In this document: positions 1 to 8,304 of the stretch, piece by piece
Layout: every line of letters begins with the position of its first letter
How positions within the stretch are numbered: the stretch's first letter is position 1
Assembly: GCA_963820415.1 (NCBI GenBank)
Contig: CAWFZT010000004.1
Coordinates: 496,001 to 560,000 of the forward strand
From: CAWFZT01 sp963820415
GTDB taxonomy: Bacteria; Chloroflexota; Anaerolineae; Anaerolineales; Anaerolineaceae
Reading direction: 5' to 3'
DNA: 64,000 nt
The notes under the pieces: model-generated
What the model saw: the letters and a program-made list of their open reading frames with translations, nothing else
What the model was told of the DNA's origin: nothing
Database searches by the model: none
Made by a program: the position numbers and the translations under genes

Positions 1-39
1 CATCTCTTCCCGCTCTAAATCCGTATGCGGTATGAACAT
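1..39 (-). CDS. gcvPA: Glycine dehydrogenase (decarboxylating) subunit 1, N-terminal fragment
   Basis: Only the first 13 codons are in the window. They read MFIPHTDLEREEM, which matches the typical start of the alpha subunit of the two-subunit glycine decarboxylase (IPHT followed by an acidic/basic stretch). The ATG (37-39 on the minus strand) overlaps the stop of gcvH by one base (TAATG), which is a usual arrangement for translationally coupled subunits. The product would be the P-protein, a pyridoxal-phosphate enzyme that decarboxylates glycine and loads the aminomethyl group on GcvH. The identification rests on the short N-terminus plus the gcvH neighbour, so it is probable rather than certain. 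Confidence 0.7.
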   Translation of the reverse strand, partial: MFIPHTDLEREEM

Positions 40-431
40 TAATGGCTCCGCTTCTGACAATATGCATCGTAGGCAACTGCATCCATCAACCTGGCTAATT
101 CACCAGGATTGGTCAACTGTACTTTTAGCATCCACCCATCTCCATACGGGTCAGAGTTGACGCGTTCCATGATTTCCGGAAGGTCAGTATGCACTTCAGA
201 GACTTTGCCAGAAACTGGCAGGTTAACGTCGGCGGTTGCCTTAGCTGAATCGAGGGTAACGATGATGGAATCCTTTTTTATTTCATCCCCCGCTTCGACT
301 TTGAATTCGACGTAGACAATATCCGAAAGTTGGCTTTGGGCATAATCGGTAATGCCAATGGTTGCGATATTCCCATCGACAAGCACCCATTCATCGCTCT
401 CCGAATACCTCAAGGTTGGTGGAATGTTCAT
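39..431 (-). CDS. gcvH: Glycine cleavage system H protein
   Basis: This 130-residue protein is the lipoyl carrier of the glycine cleavage system. It shuttles the aminomethyl group from P-protein to T-protein and is reoxidised by L-protein. The lipoyl-domain core is present, with the modified lysine at K64 in DSAKATADV (the family usually has ESVKAASDV), and the N-terminal SESDEWV and YAQSQLSDIVYVE stretches are typical. Length is normal. The ATG is preceded by AGGAGG with a 7-base spacer. It lies directly upstream of gcvPA in the same direction. With the threonine dehydrogenase at 6800-7819 it suggests glycine production and use as a source of C1 units. Confidence 0.96.
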   Translation of the reverse strand: MNIPPTLRYSESDEWVLVDGNIATIGITDYAQSQLSDIVYVEFKVEAGDEIKKDSIIVTLDSAKATADVNLPVSGKVSEVHTDLPEIMERVNSDPYGDGWMLKVQLTNPGELARLMDAVAYDAYCQKRSH

Positions 432-490
432 GGTTTAGCCTCCTGAAGATTGGTTTAGATTTTACGAAAACCCTATTCCCCCTTATCATT

Positions 491-1471
491 CTACGAAAGA
501 GGGGTTGAATAGTCAAGGGAAAACGTCAAACTATCAATTTGATCGATGAATTTCTCTGGATCTGCTTCAGTCATCAGGTCAAGGTTTTGATCCCTGGAAA
601 TGTGATAAGGATTCAGGTACCGTTTAGCAAATTTCCGAAAGATCACCAGGCCACGTTCAGCGCCATAAAATTCCAGGCACCTGGAAAGATGATTCTGGAT
701 AGTCGTTTTCACCCTTTCAATGGGTACCTTTTCTCGGTCAAGTCGGCTGAATATCCAGGGATTCCCAATCGAGGCCCGGCCGATCATCACGCCGTCGCAT
801 TTCGTGTGCATTTTCATCTGCTCAATGTCCGCGACGGTTTTTACGTCTCCATTGCCGATGACCGGGATGGATAATTTTTGTTTAATTTCAGCGATAGCGT
901 CCCAGTTCGCCATGCCGCTGTAAGACTGGGCTTTTGTACGGGCATGTACTGCCAAAAGCTGACCACCGTTATCTTCGATGGCCCGGGCAACCAGCAAGTA
1001 GTTTAGGGAAAGATTGTCCCACCCCAGCCGGATCTTACCGGTCACCGGAATGTCGAGATTCTTGGATAATTTGCTAAAAATCAAGCCGATTTTCTCCGGC
1101 GTACACAGAAGGCCAGCGCCAGCGCCGCGGTTGGAGACTGATCTGGCCGAACAACCCATATTAACGTCGATGATGTCCGGGTTATATCGCCTCACTTTCA
1201 GTGCAGCTTTCAGAATGCGCTCAGGGTCATCATCATAAATCTGGTAGACGATTGGCCTTTCCGATTCAGAAAAATACAGTTTCTTTTCGATAAAAGGATG
1301 CCCATAAACCACATCGATGGCATTTATAAATTCGGTATAGCTCATGGCTGATCCCAGTTCACGCGCCAACGAGCGGAATGGATAATCCGAATATCCATCC
1401 ATCGGCGATAGGATCAAATCCCCATAAATTGGAATATTACGTACTTTGAAGAAAGGTGATATGGCTGACAT
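491..1471 (-). CDS. dus: tRNA-dihydrouridine synthase
   Basis: This flavoenzyme reduces specific uridines of tRNA to dihydrouridine. The protein is a TIM barrel of about 326 residues. The FMN-site motif LSPMDGYSD lies near residues 21-29, and the catalytic cysteine is in DVNMGCSAR (C107 from the chosen start), followed by the glycine-rich RGAGAGLL. IGNGDV and DGVMIGRASIGNPW mark the phosphate-binding end of the barrel. I chose the ATG at 1471 because homologues begin close to the FKVRNIPIYG segment; an upstream ATG at 1495 would add eight residues without a ribosome site. It is divergent from the hypothetical gene at 1533, whose promoter would overlap this start. Confidence 0.93.
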   Translation of the reverse strand: MSAISPFFKVRNIPIYGDLILSPMDGYSDYPFRSLARELGSAMSYTEFINAIDVVYGHPFIEKKLYFSESERPIVYQIYDDDPERILKAALKVRRYNPDIIDVNMGCSARSVSNRGAGAGLLCTPEKIGLIFSKLSKNLDIPVTGKIRLGWDNLSLNYLLVARAIEDNGGQLLAVHARTKAQSYSGMANWDAIAEIKQKLSIPVIGNGDVKTVADIEQMKMHTKCDGVMIGRASIGNPWIFSRLDREKVPIERVKTTIQNHLSRCLEFYGAERGLVIFRKFAKRYLNPYHISRDQNLDLMTEADPEKFIDQIDSLTFSLDYSTPLS

Positions 1472-1480
1472 AAAGAATAT

Positions 1481-1507
1481 TTTACTCCAAAGCATTGGAT
1501 GTATAAT
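1481..1507 (+). promoter_or_regulatory. Candidate sigma-70-type promoter
   Basis: A perfect TATAAT sits at 1502-1507 with TTTACT at 1481-1486, a 15-base spacer that is shorter than usual. It would drive the hypothetical gene starting at 1533. It overlaps the start region of the divergent dus gene. This is a weak call because of the -35 and spacing. Confidence 0.35.
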
Positions 1508-1532
1508 TGAGCAATTTCACCTGGAGGTCACT

Positions 1533-1949
1533 TTGGGCCGGATCATCAATACTGAAGGTGCCGGTAAGGAGCGCAATCGATTGAGCAGATGTATCGTTTT
1601 GTCGCTGCGAGAATTGATGCGCCAATCACAACCTGACGATAAAAGCCGCGATCTGGCTGCTTTCATCGCGCTGGCATTGCTTTCGATTTCAGATACTGTT
1701 GAAGCTTCGGTTGTGGCCTGGGAGAAAAAAGGTTACTGGGTCAAAGCCGACCGTTACCGGATGGAATGGTCCTGGACCGAGCGATTCGGAAAACAGATGA
1801 AGCAAGCAGTTTTCCAGGAGGATTGGCCAATGGTTGCTCAGGTTTCTGTCCAGGTGGCGCAGAAATTGATGTCAGTCGAAGTGCCTTTACGCAATCGTTT
1901 GGGAACACCCTGGGTAGGCGCCTGGGGAGCTTTAAAGCAAATGCCATAG
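1533..1949 (+). CDS. Conserved-looking hypothetical protein
   Basis: I do not recognise the family. The frame is open from 1446, but the likely start is the TTG at 1533: it has GGAGG at 1523-1527 with a 5-base spacer, and a TATAAT lies just upstream at 1502-1507, inside the longer frame. The product would be about 138 residues, soluble and largely helical, with an acidic/basic helical first half and a tryptophan-rich middle (residues around KKGYWVKADRYRMEWSW). There is no signal peptide, membrane segment or catalytic motif. It is divergent from dus and convergent with the acyl-CoA synthetase. It could be a Chloroflexota-specific accessory protein; function unknown. Confidence 0.6.
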   Translation: MGRIINTEGAGKERNRLSRCIVLSLRELMRQSQPDDKSRDLAAFIALALLSISDTVEASVVAWEKKGYWVKADRYRMEWSWTERFGKQMKQAVFQEDWPMVAQVSVQVAQKLMSVEVPLRNRLGTPWVGAWGALKQMP

Positions 1950-1971
1950 AAAAGCACCCCTTCAATTTCTG

Positions 1972-2004
1972 AAAAAAAACGCCGCAGGGAAATCCCCTGC
2001 GGCG
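1972..2004 (-). terminator. Rho-independent terminator of the acyl-CoA synthetase gene
   Basis: Read on the minus strand, a perfect 10-bp stem (1980-1989 with 1995-2004, CGCCGCAGGG and its complement) with a 5-base loop is followed by eight U residues (1979-1972). It lies 27 bases after the stop of the gene at 2032-4143. On the plus strand there is no U tract, so it acts mainly for the minus strand. Confidence 0.9.
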
Positions 2005-2031
2005 CCATTGGTTAGCTATCCTTCTAAGCGG

Positions 2032-4143
2032 TTATTTTTTCTTCAGGATGATCCGGGCATCGACAACCTTGACGCCTTTTCCTTCTTCATAGACCAGAAC
2101 GGGATTAGCATCAGATTCGGAAATTTCGCTTGCCAGATCCAGGATCATAGTGGAATAATGGCAGACGGTATCGGCCATTGCCTGCCGGTCGCGGGGGGCT
2201 TCGCCACGGATGCCGGACAGGATAGGCGCACCGCGGATTTCACCGAGCATGCGGAGAGCCTGGCCATTCGAGACTGGGGCAACGCGGAATGTAACGTCTT
2301 TCAAGACTTCGACAAATATACCCCCCAGACCGAACATCATCGTCGGACCAAAAGTCGGATCGTTTATCGAGCCCAGGATAACCTCAGTACCCCAGGGGGC
2401 CATTTCCTGGATGGCAATGCCATGGATCCTGGCATCGGCTTTGTAAGCCTTGGAATTTGCCAAAATCGCGCCGTAGGCCTCGTGGACGGCATTCTCGTCC
2501 TTGATGTTGACCTTAACTCCACCGGCGTCAGACTTGTGCAAAATGTCGGGTGAGACGATTTTCATCACGACCGGAAAGCCGATCTTCTTGGCAAGTGCAA
2601 CCGCTTCGTCTTCAGTCTTGGCCAAAGAGGTCGACGTCACAGGCAGTCCATACAGGGCAAAGACCTGTTTGGCTTCAATTTCGGTCAGTGTATCCCGCCC
2701 TTCGGCTCGTGCTCGATTAATAATTTCCATGGCGGTGGCGTGATTGGAAGTATCACCAATTACGATTGATTCGGCGACCGTAGCTCTCATACGCGCATAT
2801 TCCCGTAAGGCTGCCATGGCATTCACGGCAATATCCGGCGCGGGGTAGGCAGGAATGCCATTTTCGACCAGCCAGCTCATGGCTGCATTGGAACGCTCTC
2901 CGCCAACGAAGGAGACCGTGATGGGTTTGTCAGTTATTCCGGATTCATCTACGGCTTTCTTGATTGATTGCGCAATTTCCATTGGGTTGGTCATGGCGGT
3001 TTCACAATAAAGTACTACCAGACCATCAACCCAAGCATGTGCGTAGCAATATTTGACCGAGTCGAAATACCATTCGTTCCCCGCCATACCGGTTAGGTCG
3101 ACTGGATTTTTTGCAGAACCAAAGTCGGGCATGTGTTTTTTGACTTCCGCCTGTACATCCAGGGGAGCAAATTTCAGAGGAATCCCGTACTTTTCGGCTG
3201 CATCGGTTGCCAGTACACCCACGCCCCCACCATTGGTTATGATCAGGAGGTTATCACCGTTCATGGGAGGCAATAGAGACAACGCCAAGGTGCGATCGAA
3301 CAGGTTGCCCAGATCAGTCGCCTCTACCACACCGGATTGCTGGAAAGCAGCTCCATAAACCTTGGCTGCCCCAGCCAACGAACCAGTATGTGACGCGGCA
3401 GCCGCGGCTCCATGGGCGGAAACGCCAGCTTTTAGAGCAATGATCGGTTTCTTGGTCCTGCGGCTGGCTTCAATGAAAGGACGTCCATTCTTGAAACCTT
3501 CAATGTAAAGGCAGATACAGGTGGTATTCTCATCTTCATTCAGCCAATCTACCAGGTCGGCAATATCGATGTCAGCCGTATTGCCTATTGATATTAATTT
3601 ATCAAAACCTACCCGGCGGGTGTATGTGGCTGCATCCAATGCGATCAAGAGCGCTCCGGATTGAGTGATCAGCGAGGCCCGACCGGACAAAGGTAAGAAA
3701 GGTGCGAAGGAGGCATTTAGCTTGTCGGAATTGGATAAAACACCCACAATATTGGGACCCAGTATCCGGCTGCCATAACTGTTAGCCTGGCGGACGATCT
3801 GGTCTTCCAGGTCGTGGTTCCCTACTTCACTGAAGCCAGAGGTGATCACCATCAGGCCTTTGACGCCTTTTTTACCGCATTCATCTATGACCTGGGGAAC
3901 CAACTTGGCGGGTACGGTGATAACCGCGGCATCCACAGAGCCAGGGATGTCCAGGATGCTTGCGTAGACCTTTAACCCAAGCAGGTCAGTTGCTTGTGGA
4001 TTGACAGGGTAAATCTCGCCCCTGAAACCTGCTTCAATTAGACCTTTTACTACAGTATACCCAATCTTTCCGGGTATGGTTGACGCACCAACCACGGCAA
4101 TAGTTTTTGGCCGGAGAATGGCATTGATCGCTACGTTATCCAC
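2032..4143 (-). CDS. Acetate--CoA ligase (ADP-forming), fused alpha-beta subunits
   Basis: This 703-residue enzyme converts acyl-CoA, ADP and phosphate to the free acid, CoA and ATP, the energy-conserving last step of acetate or branched-acid fermentation. It carries an N-terminal CoA-binding Rossmann domain (IAVVGASTIPGKIGY, residues 15-29), succinyl-CoA-ligase-like domains with the phospho-histidine region AAASHTGSLAG (about 245-255) and a C-terminal ATP-grasp domain (from about 480, with FPVVMKIVSPDILHKSDAGG). Length fits the fused type. The GTG start has AGGAGG upstream with 7 to 8 bases spacing. It stands alone with its own terminator. A second paralogue is at 60221-62254. Substrate range cannot be read from sequence. 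Confidence 0.92.
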   Translation of the reverse strand: MDNVAINAILRPKTIAVVGASTIPGKIGYTVVKGLIEAGFRGEIYPVNPQATDLLGLKVYASILDIPGSVDAAVITVPAKLVPQVIDECGKKGVKGLMVITSGFSEVGNHDLEDQIVRQANSYGSRILGPNIVGVLSNSDKLNASFAPFLPLSGRASLITQSGALLIALDAATYTRRVGFDKLISIGNTADIDIADLVDWLNEDENTTCICLYIEGFKNGRPFIEASRRTKKPIIALKAGVSAHGAAAAASHTGSLAGAAKVYGAAFQQSGVVEATDLGNLFDRTLALSLLPPMNGDNLLIITNGGGVGVLATDAAEKYGIPLKFAPLDVQAEVKKHMPDFGSAKNPVDLTGMAGNEWYFDSVKYCYAHAWVDGLVVLYCETAMTNPMEIAQSIKKAVDESGITDKPITVSFVGGERSNAAMSWLVENGIPAYPAPDIAVNAMAALREYARMRATVAESIVIGDTSNHATAMEIINRARAEGRDTLTEIEAKQVFALYGLPVTSTSLAKTEDEAVALAKKIGFPVVMKIVSPDILHKSDAGGVKVNIKDENAVHEAYGAILANSKAYKADARIHGIAIQEMAPWGTEVILGSINDPTFGPTMMFGLGGIFVEVLKDVTFRVAPVSNGQALRMLGEIRGAPILSGIRGEAPRDRQAMADTVCHYSTMILDLASEISESDANPVLVYEEGKGVKVVDARIILKKK

Positions 4144-4410
4144 TTTTTTTCCTCCTGAAGATGGTTATATTAGTTTTTTTGTTTCTTACAAAAAAAGTCC
4201 CATCATTGACAATCCGGGACTTGATTTTAGGGTAATCGTGATTTTGAAGGTAGTCCCCATGTAAGGTGAGCATCAAGTTCATTAGCTAATTCGAGTAGAA
4301 TTGATTATAAACTGCTTTAATCCTATTTATTGTATCCAATTTTCTGAAAACAAATGTACCATTTTCGAGGGTATATTCATCATTTTCTAAGTTCTTCACA
4401 AAGAGGGCCT

Positions 4411-5779
4411 GTGGTTAAAACCATAAATCTTCCAGATGACCTTTCTCCTATTTATCGAGAACATGTTGAAAAAATTCTACTTGCCGGATTGGCAGCGGTC
4501 GATCCAGGCATGGTAGTCGAAAGTTTGGTGAAACGGCATGGAAATTATCTGGAAGCCGGAGGTCACTGGTATGATTTAGATACACTATAACCGAGTATTG
4601 GTGGTGGGGTTTGGCAAGGCTGTAATTCCCATGTCTGCTGCAGTGGAGCAAATCTTGGAAGACAGCCTTACTGCAGGTATGGTCATTTCTAAGCATGCCA
4701 ATTTAAGTTCTGGGTATGGGCTATCGAGCAAAATCCAGGTGAGAAAAGGTAGCCATCCGGTTCCCGACCAGGAAAGTATCCTGGCTACCCAATCTTTGCT
4801 TGAAATTACCCAAGGTTGCTCAAAAGATGACCTGATAATTTGCCTGATCTCTGGGGGAGGTTCGGCATTATTTACCTGGCCTGTGGCTGGGATCACGTTG
4901 GATGATGTGCGGAACCTTACCTGGCTGTTATTGAAAAGTGGGGCCGAAATTGGGGAAATTAATACGTTACGAAAACATCTCGATCAGGTGAAGGGCGGTG
5001 GACTGGCGCGTTGGTTATTTCCCGCTCAGGTGGTGACTCTTATTATTTCGGATGTAATTGGCAATCCCCTCGAAGTGATTGCTTCCGGCCCAACGGTTGC
5101 CGATCCATCGACGTTCGAAGACGCCATTCAGATTCTGCAAAAATATAACATCGTCCATGAAATCCCGAACAACATTTGGGCTTATCTCCAAAAGGGTCTG
5201 GTTAATAGCAGTCTCGAAAGCGTGAAAACGGAAGACCCGGTGCTCGAACGAGTGCAGAACCTGATCGTTGCCAGCAATTATCGAGCAGCTCACGCAGCAG
5301 CCGCAGAGGCGCAACTTAGAGGGTTTCATACGCTGATCCTTACCACCTATTTGCATGGAGAGGCATCCCAGGCCGGAATGTGGCTGGCAAGCATACTAAA
5401 GCAAATGGTATTGACCGGCGAACCGCTGCCCAGGCCAGCTTGTGTAATTATCGGAGGTGAAACGACCGTTACTGTGCGTGGAAACGGACTGGGAGGAAGA
5501 AACCTGGAAACCGCCCTTGGCAGCGTTTGCGACCTGGCGGGTTTGAATGAAATAGCACTGGTTACACTGGGCACCGATGGAGAAGACGGTCCTACGGATG
5601 CGGCGGGAGCGGTCGTCACCGGAGAAACGTTGAATAAAGCCGGTCGACTCCTAATAAACCCGCGTGTTTCCCTTGCTAATAATGACAGCTATCATTTTTT
5701 CGAGAAAGCCGGTGGGTTGATTAAAACCGGACCGACCGGCACGAACGTCAACGACCTGGCATTCCTGTTTGCATTTTGA
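4411..5779 (+). pseudogene. Glycerate 2-kinase (MOFRL family), interrupted by one frameshift
   Basis: Two adjacent frames together encode one glycerate kinase, which phosphorylates D-glycerate to 2-phosphoglycerate. The first frame (GTG at 4411 after AAGAGGG, to TAA at 4588-4590) holds the N-terminus ending WYDLDTL; the second, from about 4586 to 5779, continues YNRVLVVGFGKA, exactly what homologues have after DLDT. Removing one base near 4585 restores a continuous protein of about 455 residues. The rest is complete: CLISGGGSAL, KGGGLARW, SDVIGNPLEVIASGPTV, and the C-terminal MOFRL domain with GTDGEDGPTDAAGA. It faces the glyoxylate reductase at 5786, which makes its substrate. A sequencing error, a real mutation or recoding at CTA-TAA-C are possible. 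Confidence 0.88.
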
Positions 5780-5785
5780 GGTGAC

Positions 5786-6769
5786 TTATTTCGTATATAC
5801 CTGCGGATTGGCGCAGTAAGGGAGGGGTTCTCCTTTCAATCCGGCCTGTAGATTTTCGCAAGCCATTAAAGCCATGCGAATGCGTGTTTTGGTGGTAGCG
5901 CTGGCAATATGCGGAGTGATGATTACGTTGGGCAATCGCAGCAATGGATGATCGACCGGAATCGGCTCAGGTTCAAATACATCCAGGGCTGCCACGCCAA
6001 TTTTCTTTTCTTGCAACGCCCATAACAAATCTCCTGGGTTTATGATTTGTCCACGCGCCGTATTAATCAAGATCGCTGTTGGCTTCATCTTTTCAAATTT
6101 TTCACGGCCAAAGAAATGAAAGGTCTCTTTCGAGAGGTAAGTATGGATGGTGACAATATCGGATTGGGCAAGGAGATCTTCCAGGCTTACATAGCTTACA
6201 CCCAGCGATTTTTCAAGGTCCGGGTGGTGGTTGAAGTCGTGATAGAGAACGCGGATATTAAAACCGGTAGCCCGTTTGGCCACAGCTTGCCCGATCCGGC
6301 CAAAACCAATAATGCCCAAAGTAGCCCCCATCAGTTCCAGGCCCAGCAGGATGCCTGGTCCCCAATGGCGCCAGATGCCCCGGTGTACCTCCTGGTCAGC
6401 TTCAATTACTCGCCTGGAAGCCGCCATGATCAGCGCCCAGGTAAAATCGGCAGTGGTTTCAGTCAATACCCCAGGTGTGTGGCCCACTGGTATGCCTAGC
6501 CGTGTGGCAGTAGCAATATCGATATTATCGAAACCTACTGACATCTGGCTGATTACTTTACCGTTTTTCGCTAGTTTTTCGATGACCGGCCTGTCAATCT
6601 GGTCAGTTAGCAGGGTCAAAATGCCGTCAAGATGAGATGCTTTAGCGAGGATTACCTCGTGAGGTGGCGGATTTTCACCTTCCCAAACGTCTATCTCGAA
6701 CGCCTGGTAGAGCTGCTGCATAGCAGGCTCGGCGATCATACGTGTTAGGAAGACTTTCGGTCTTGCCAT
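5786..6769 (-). CDS. gyaR: D-2-hydroxyacid dehydrogenase (glyoxylate/hydroxypyruvate reductase type)
   Basis: This 327-residue NAD(P)H enzyme reduces glyoxylate to glycolate or hydroxypyruvate to D-glycerate. The nucleotide-binding motif GIIGFGRIGQAVAKR is near residues 153-167. The catalytic triad is visible: Arg in NTARGQ, Glu in DVFEPEP and His in TPHIASAT. The N-terminal substrate-binding segment with SVGFDNIDI matches glyoxylate reductases. It is convergent with the glycerate kinase, six bases apart, which supports a glyoxylate or serine to 2-phosphoglycerate route. The exact substrate is inferred from family and neighbour. The next gene upstream on the same strand (6800) is 30 bases away, so the two may be co-transcribed. 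Confidence 0.9.
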   Translation of the reverse strand: MARPKVFLTRMIAEPAMQQLYQAFEIDVWEGENPPPHEVILAKASHLDGILTLLTDQIDRPVIEKLAKNGKVISQMSVGFDNIDIATATRLGIPVGHTPGVLTETTADFTWALIMAASRRVIEADQEVHRGIWRHWGPGILLGLELMGATLGIIGFGRIGQAVAKRATGFNIRVLYHDFNHHPDLEKSLGVSYVSLEDLLAQSDIVTIHTYLSKETFHFFGREKFEKMKPTAILINTARGQIINPGDLLWALQEKKIGVAALDVFEPEPIPVDHPLLRLPNVIITPHIASATTKTRIRMALMACENLQAGLKGEPLPYCANPQVYTK

Positions 6770-6799
6770 AGTTTAGGTTATTCCACAATGAAATAAAAC

Positions 6800-7819
6800 T
6801 TACACTTTATAAGAGTTACGCACCGCCGGGAATAGGTAATTTTCAAATGCCTGTTCCTGGTTGTAATCGGGTATCCAGCCCCAATCCTTACAGGCGGCCG
6901 AGTCATCGATATCCGCCGGCCAAGTATCTACAATGACTTGCCGGTTCATATGAGGTGCAAAAGAAATTTCAGCCCCTGGGAAAGCCTTGCAGACGATGTC
7001 ATAGAATTCCTGGGCTGTGGGACTGAACGAAGTGACGTTATAAACGCATTGAGTAAGTGAGCTGGCGGGGGCATTTTCCAACACCAGCAGGGATTTAATC
7101 GCATCGGCCATGGTCATAAATGGGAGCCGGGTATCTGGTCTGACAAAGCAAGCATAAGGAATGCGCTGGGCAGCGTGATGTAGCATTTCTGGACCATAAT
7201 CACTCGTCCCTCCAGTCGGAATGGTCACTGCGCTGATCAACCCCGGGAATCTCAGGCAGCGGAAATCAATCGAGGTATGTGCCCGGTCGACCGCCAGTTG
7301 GCGGTAGTACTTGGCATAATATCGGCCCAGGTGTTCGCAATAGAGTTTGTTACAGCCATACATAGTGGTCGGCTGCAGCCATTCGTTTTCCTTGACCTTC
7401 CCAACACGGTTCTTAGTTGCCAGGTTGGGTAGGCCGTAAGTGGCAATTGAGCTTGGATAGAGGAATTTAACCGAGCGGCCCTGCCATTGTGATTGTTCGA
7501 CTGCCAAACGAAGCAGGTTGAGTGTTCCTTCCACATTAACTCGATGGGCTGTTTCGGGGTTATATTCGGCTTTGGTTGACAGGATGGATGCCAGATGGTA
7601 AATAGAACGGATTTCATATTCGGCTACCAGTCGACCCAGGAGCATATTATCCAGGATATCACCCTGGATGAAATACTCGCAGTATGGTTTTAGTCGTTCA
7701 TCCAGGGGTTGAACGTCCAGGGCGACGATATGAGAGGAACTCTGCTGCCCAAGATAAGTGATCAGCCCATGCCCAATTTCCCCATTGGCTCCTGTGATTA
7801 AAATGACTTCTTTGCGCAT
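6800..7819 (-). CDS. L-threonine 3-dehydrogenase, SDR (epimerase-like) type
   Basis: The 339-residue protein is an extended short-chain dehydrogenase with the NAD motif ITGANGEIGHGL at residues 8-19 and the catalytic YxxxK in MYGCNK. The stretches FRCLRFPGLISA, GGTSDYGPEML, RPDTRLPFMTMADA and TWPADIDDSAACKDWGW are characteristic of the GalE-like threonine dehydrogenases rather than of sugar epimerases. The reaction is L-threonine to 2-amino-3-oxobutyrate, which is then cleaved to glycine and acetyl-CoA. No 2-amino-3-ketobutyrate CoA ligase is in the window. Proximity to gcvH supports a threonine-to-glycine-to-C1 route. A plain NAD-dependent epimerase is the alternative, which I consider less likely. 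Confidence 0.85.
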   Translation of the reverse strand: MRKEVILITGANGEIGHGLITYLGQQSSSHIVALDVQPLDERLKPYCEYFIQGDILDNMLLGRLVAEYEIRSIYHLASILSTKAEYNPETAHRVNVEGTLNLLRLAVEQSQWQGRSVKFLYPSSIATYGLPNLATKNRVGKVKENEWLQPTTMYGCNKLYCEHLGRYYAKYYRQLAVDRAHTSIDFRCLRFPGLISAVTIPTGGTSDYGPEMLHHAAQRIPYACFVRPDTRLPFMTMADAIKSLLVLENAPASSLTQCVYNVTSFSPTAQEFYDIVCKAFPGAEISFAPHMNRQVIVDTWPADIDDSAACKDWGWIPDYNQEQAFENYLFPAVRNSYKV

Positions 7820-7920
7820 GTTTTGTCCTCTTCATTTTTTATTGATCTGGCCAAAAATAATTTCCTCATAGAGTTATTTTATCCACTAATTTGCGCCCGC
7901 AATAAAGGAAAGGATTGTAA

Positions 7921-8304
7921 TCACTCATCTTCAGGATAAATGGCGTGTTCCTTTAGAAAATTTACCACAATTTGAAACACCTCTTCCGGATTGAGAAGGT
8001 CAGTAAATATGTACAGGTCAGCATGTTGCCGGGCATGAGCCAATCGCCGGTGTTGCTCCAGATATTCATCCATCGTCCAGTTTAACTTGCGCCTGCGGAT
8101 GGTCACTGGATAAGAGGCATCCAGAAATATTAGAAAGTCGGGATTGGTGATCTTCTGCCACATGGCGCCAACATAGGAATGCTCCTGGGCAATATGTCGG
8201 GCATAAATCCCAAGAGCACTAAGTTTTTTTACGAGGGTTGTTTTTCCTGATCCACAAGGTCCGACAATGCCAATTACCTTGTGAACTTGTCCTTCAGTTC
8301 TCAT
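7921..8304 (-). CDS. Small P-loop nucleotide-binding protein
   Basis: This 127-residue protein has a clear Walker A motif, GIVGPCGSGKTTL (about residues 12-24), and a kinase-like fold suggested by DFLIFLDASYPVTIRRR and the C-terminal DLYIFTDLLNPEEV strand-helix. It resembles small adenylate/uridylate-kinase-like ATPases but lacks recognisable substrate motifs. Its start overlaps the stop of the phosphatase gene by four bases (ATGA), so the two are translationally coupled and probably work together. Function is unknown; candidates are a small-molecule kinase or a regulatory ATPase paired with the phosphatase. Confidence 0.75.
   Translation of the reverse strand: MRTEGQVHKVIGIVGPCGSGKTTLVKKLSALGIYARHIAQEHSYVGAMWQKITNPDFLIFLDASYPVTIRRRKLNWTMDEYLEQHRRLAHARQHADLYIFTDLLNPEEVFQIVVNFLKEHAIYPEDE

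Noticed and set aside
4187..4230. Hairpin-like AAGTCCC...GGGACTT pair between the acyl-CoA synthetase and glycerate kinase genes
   Set aside because: The loop is 14 bases, the stem seven, and it lies upstream of both divergent genes, so it is not a terminator; no known leader element fits.
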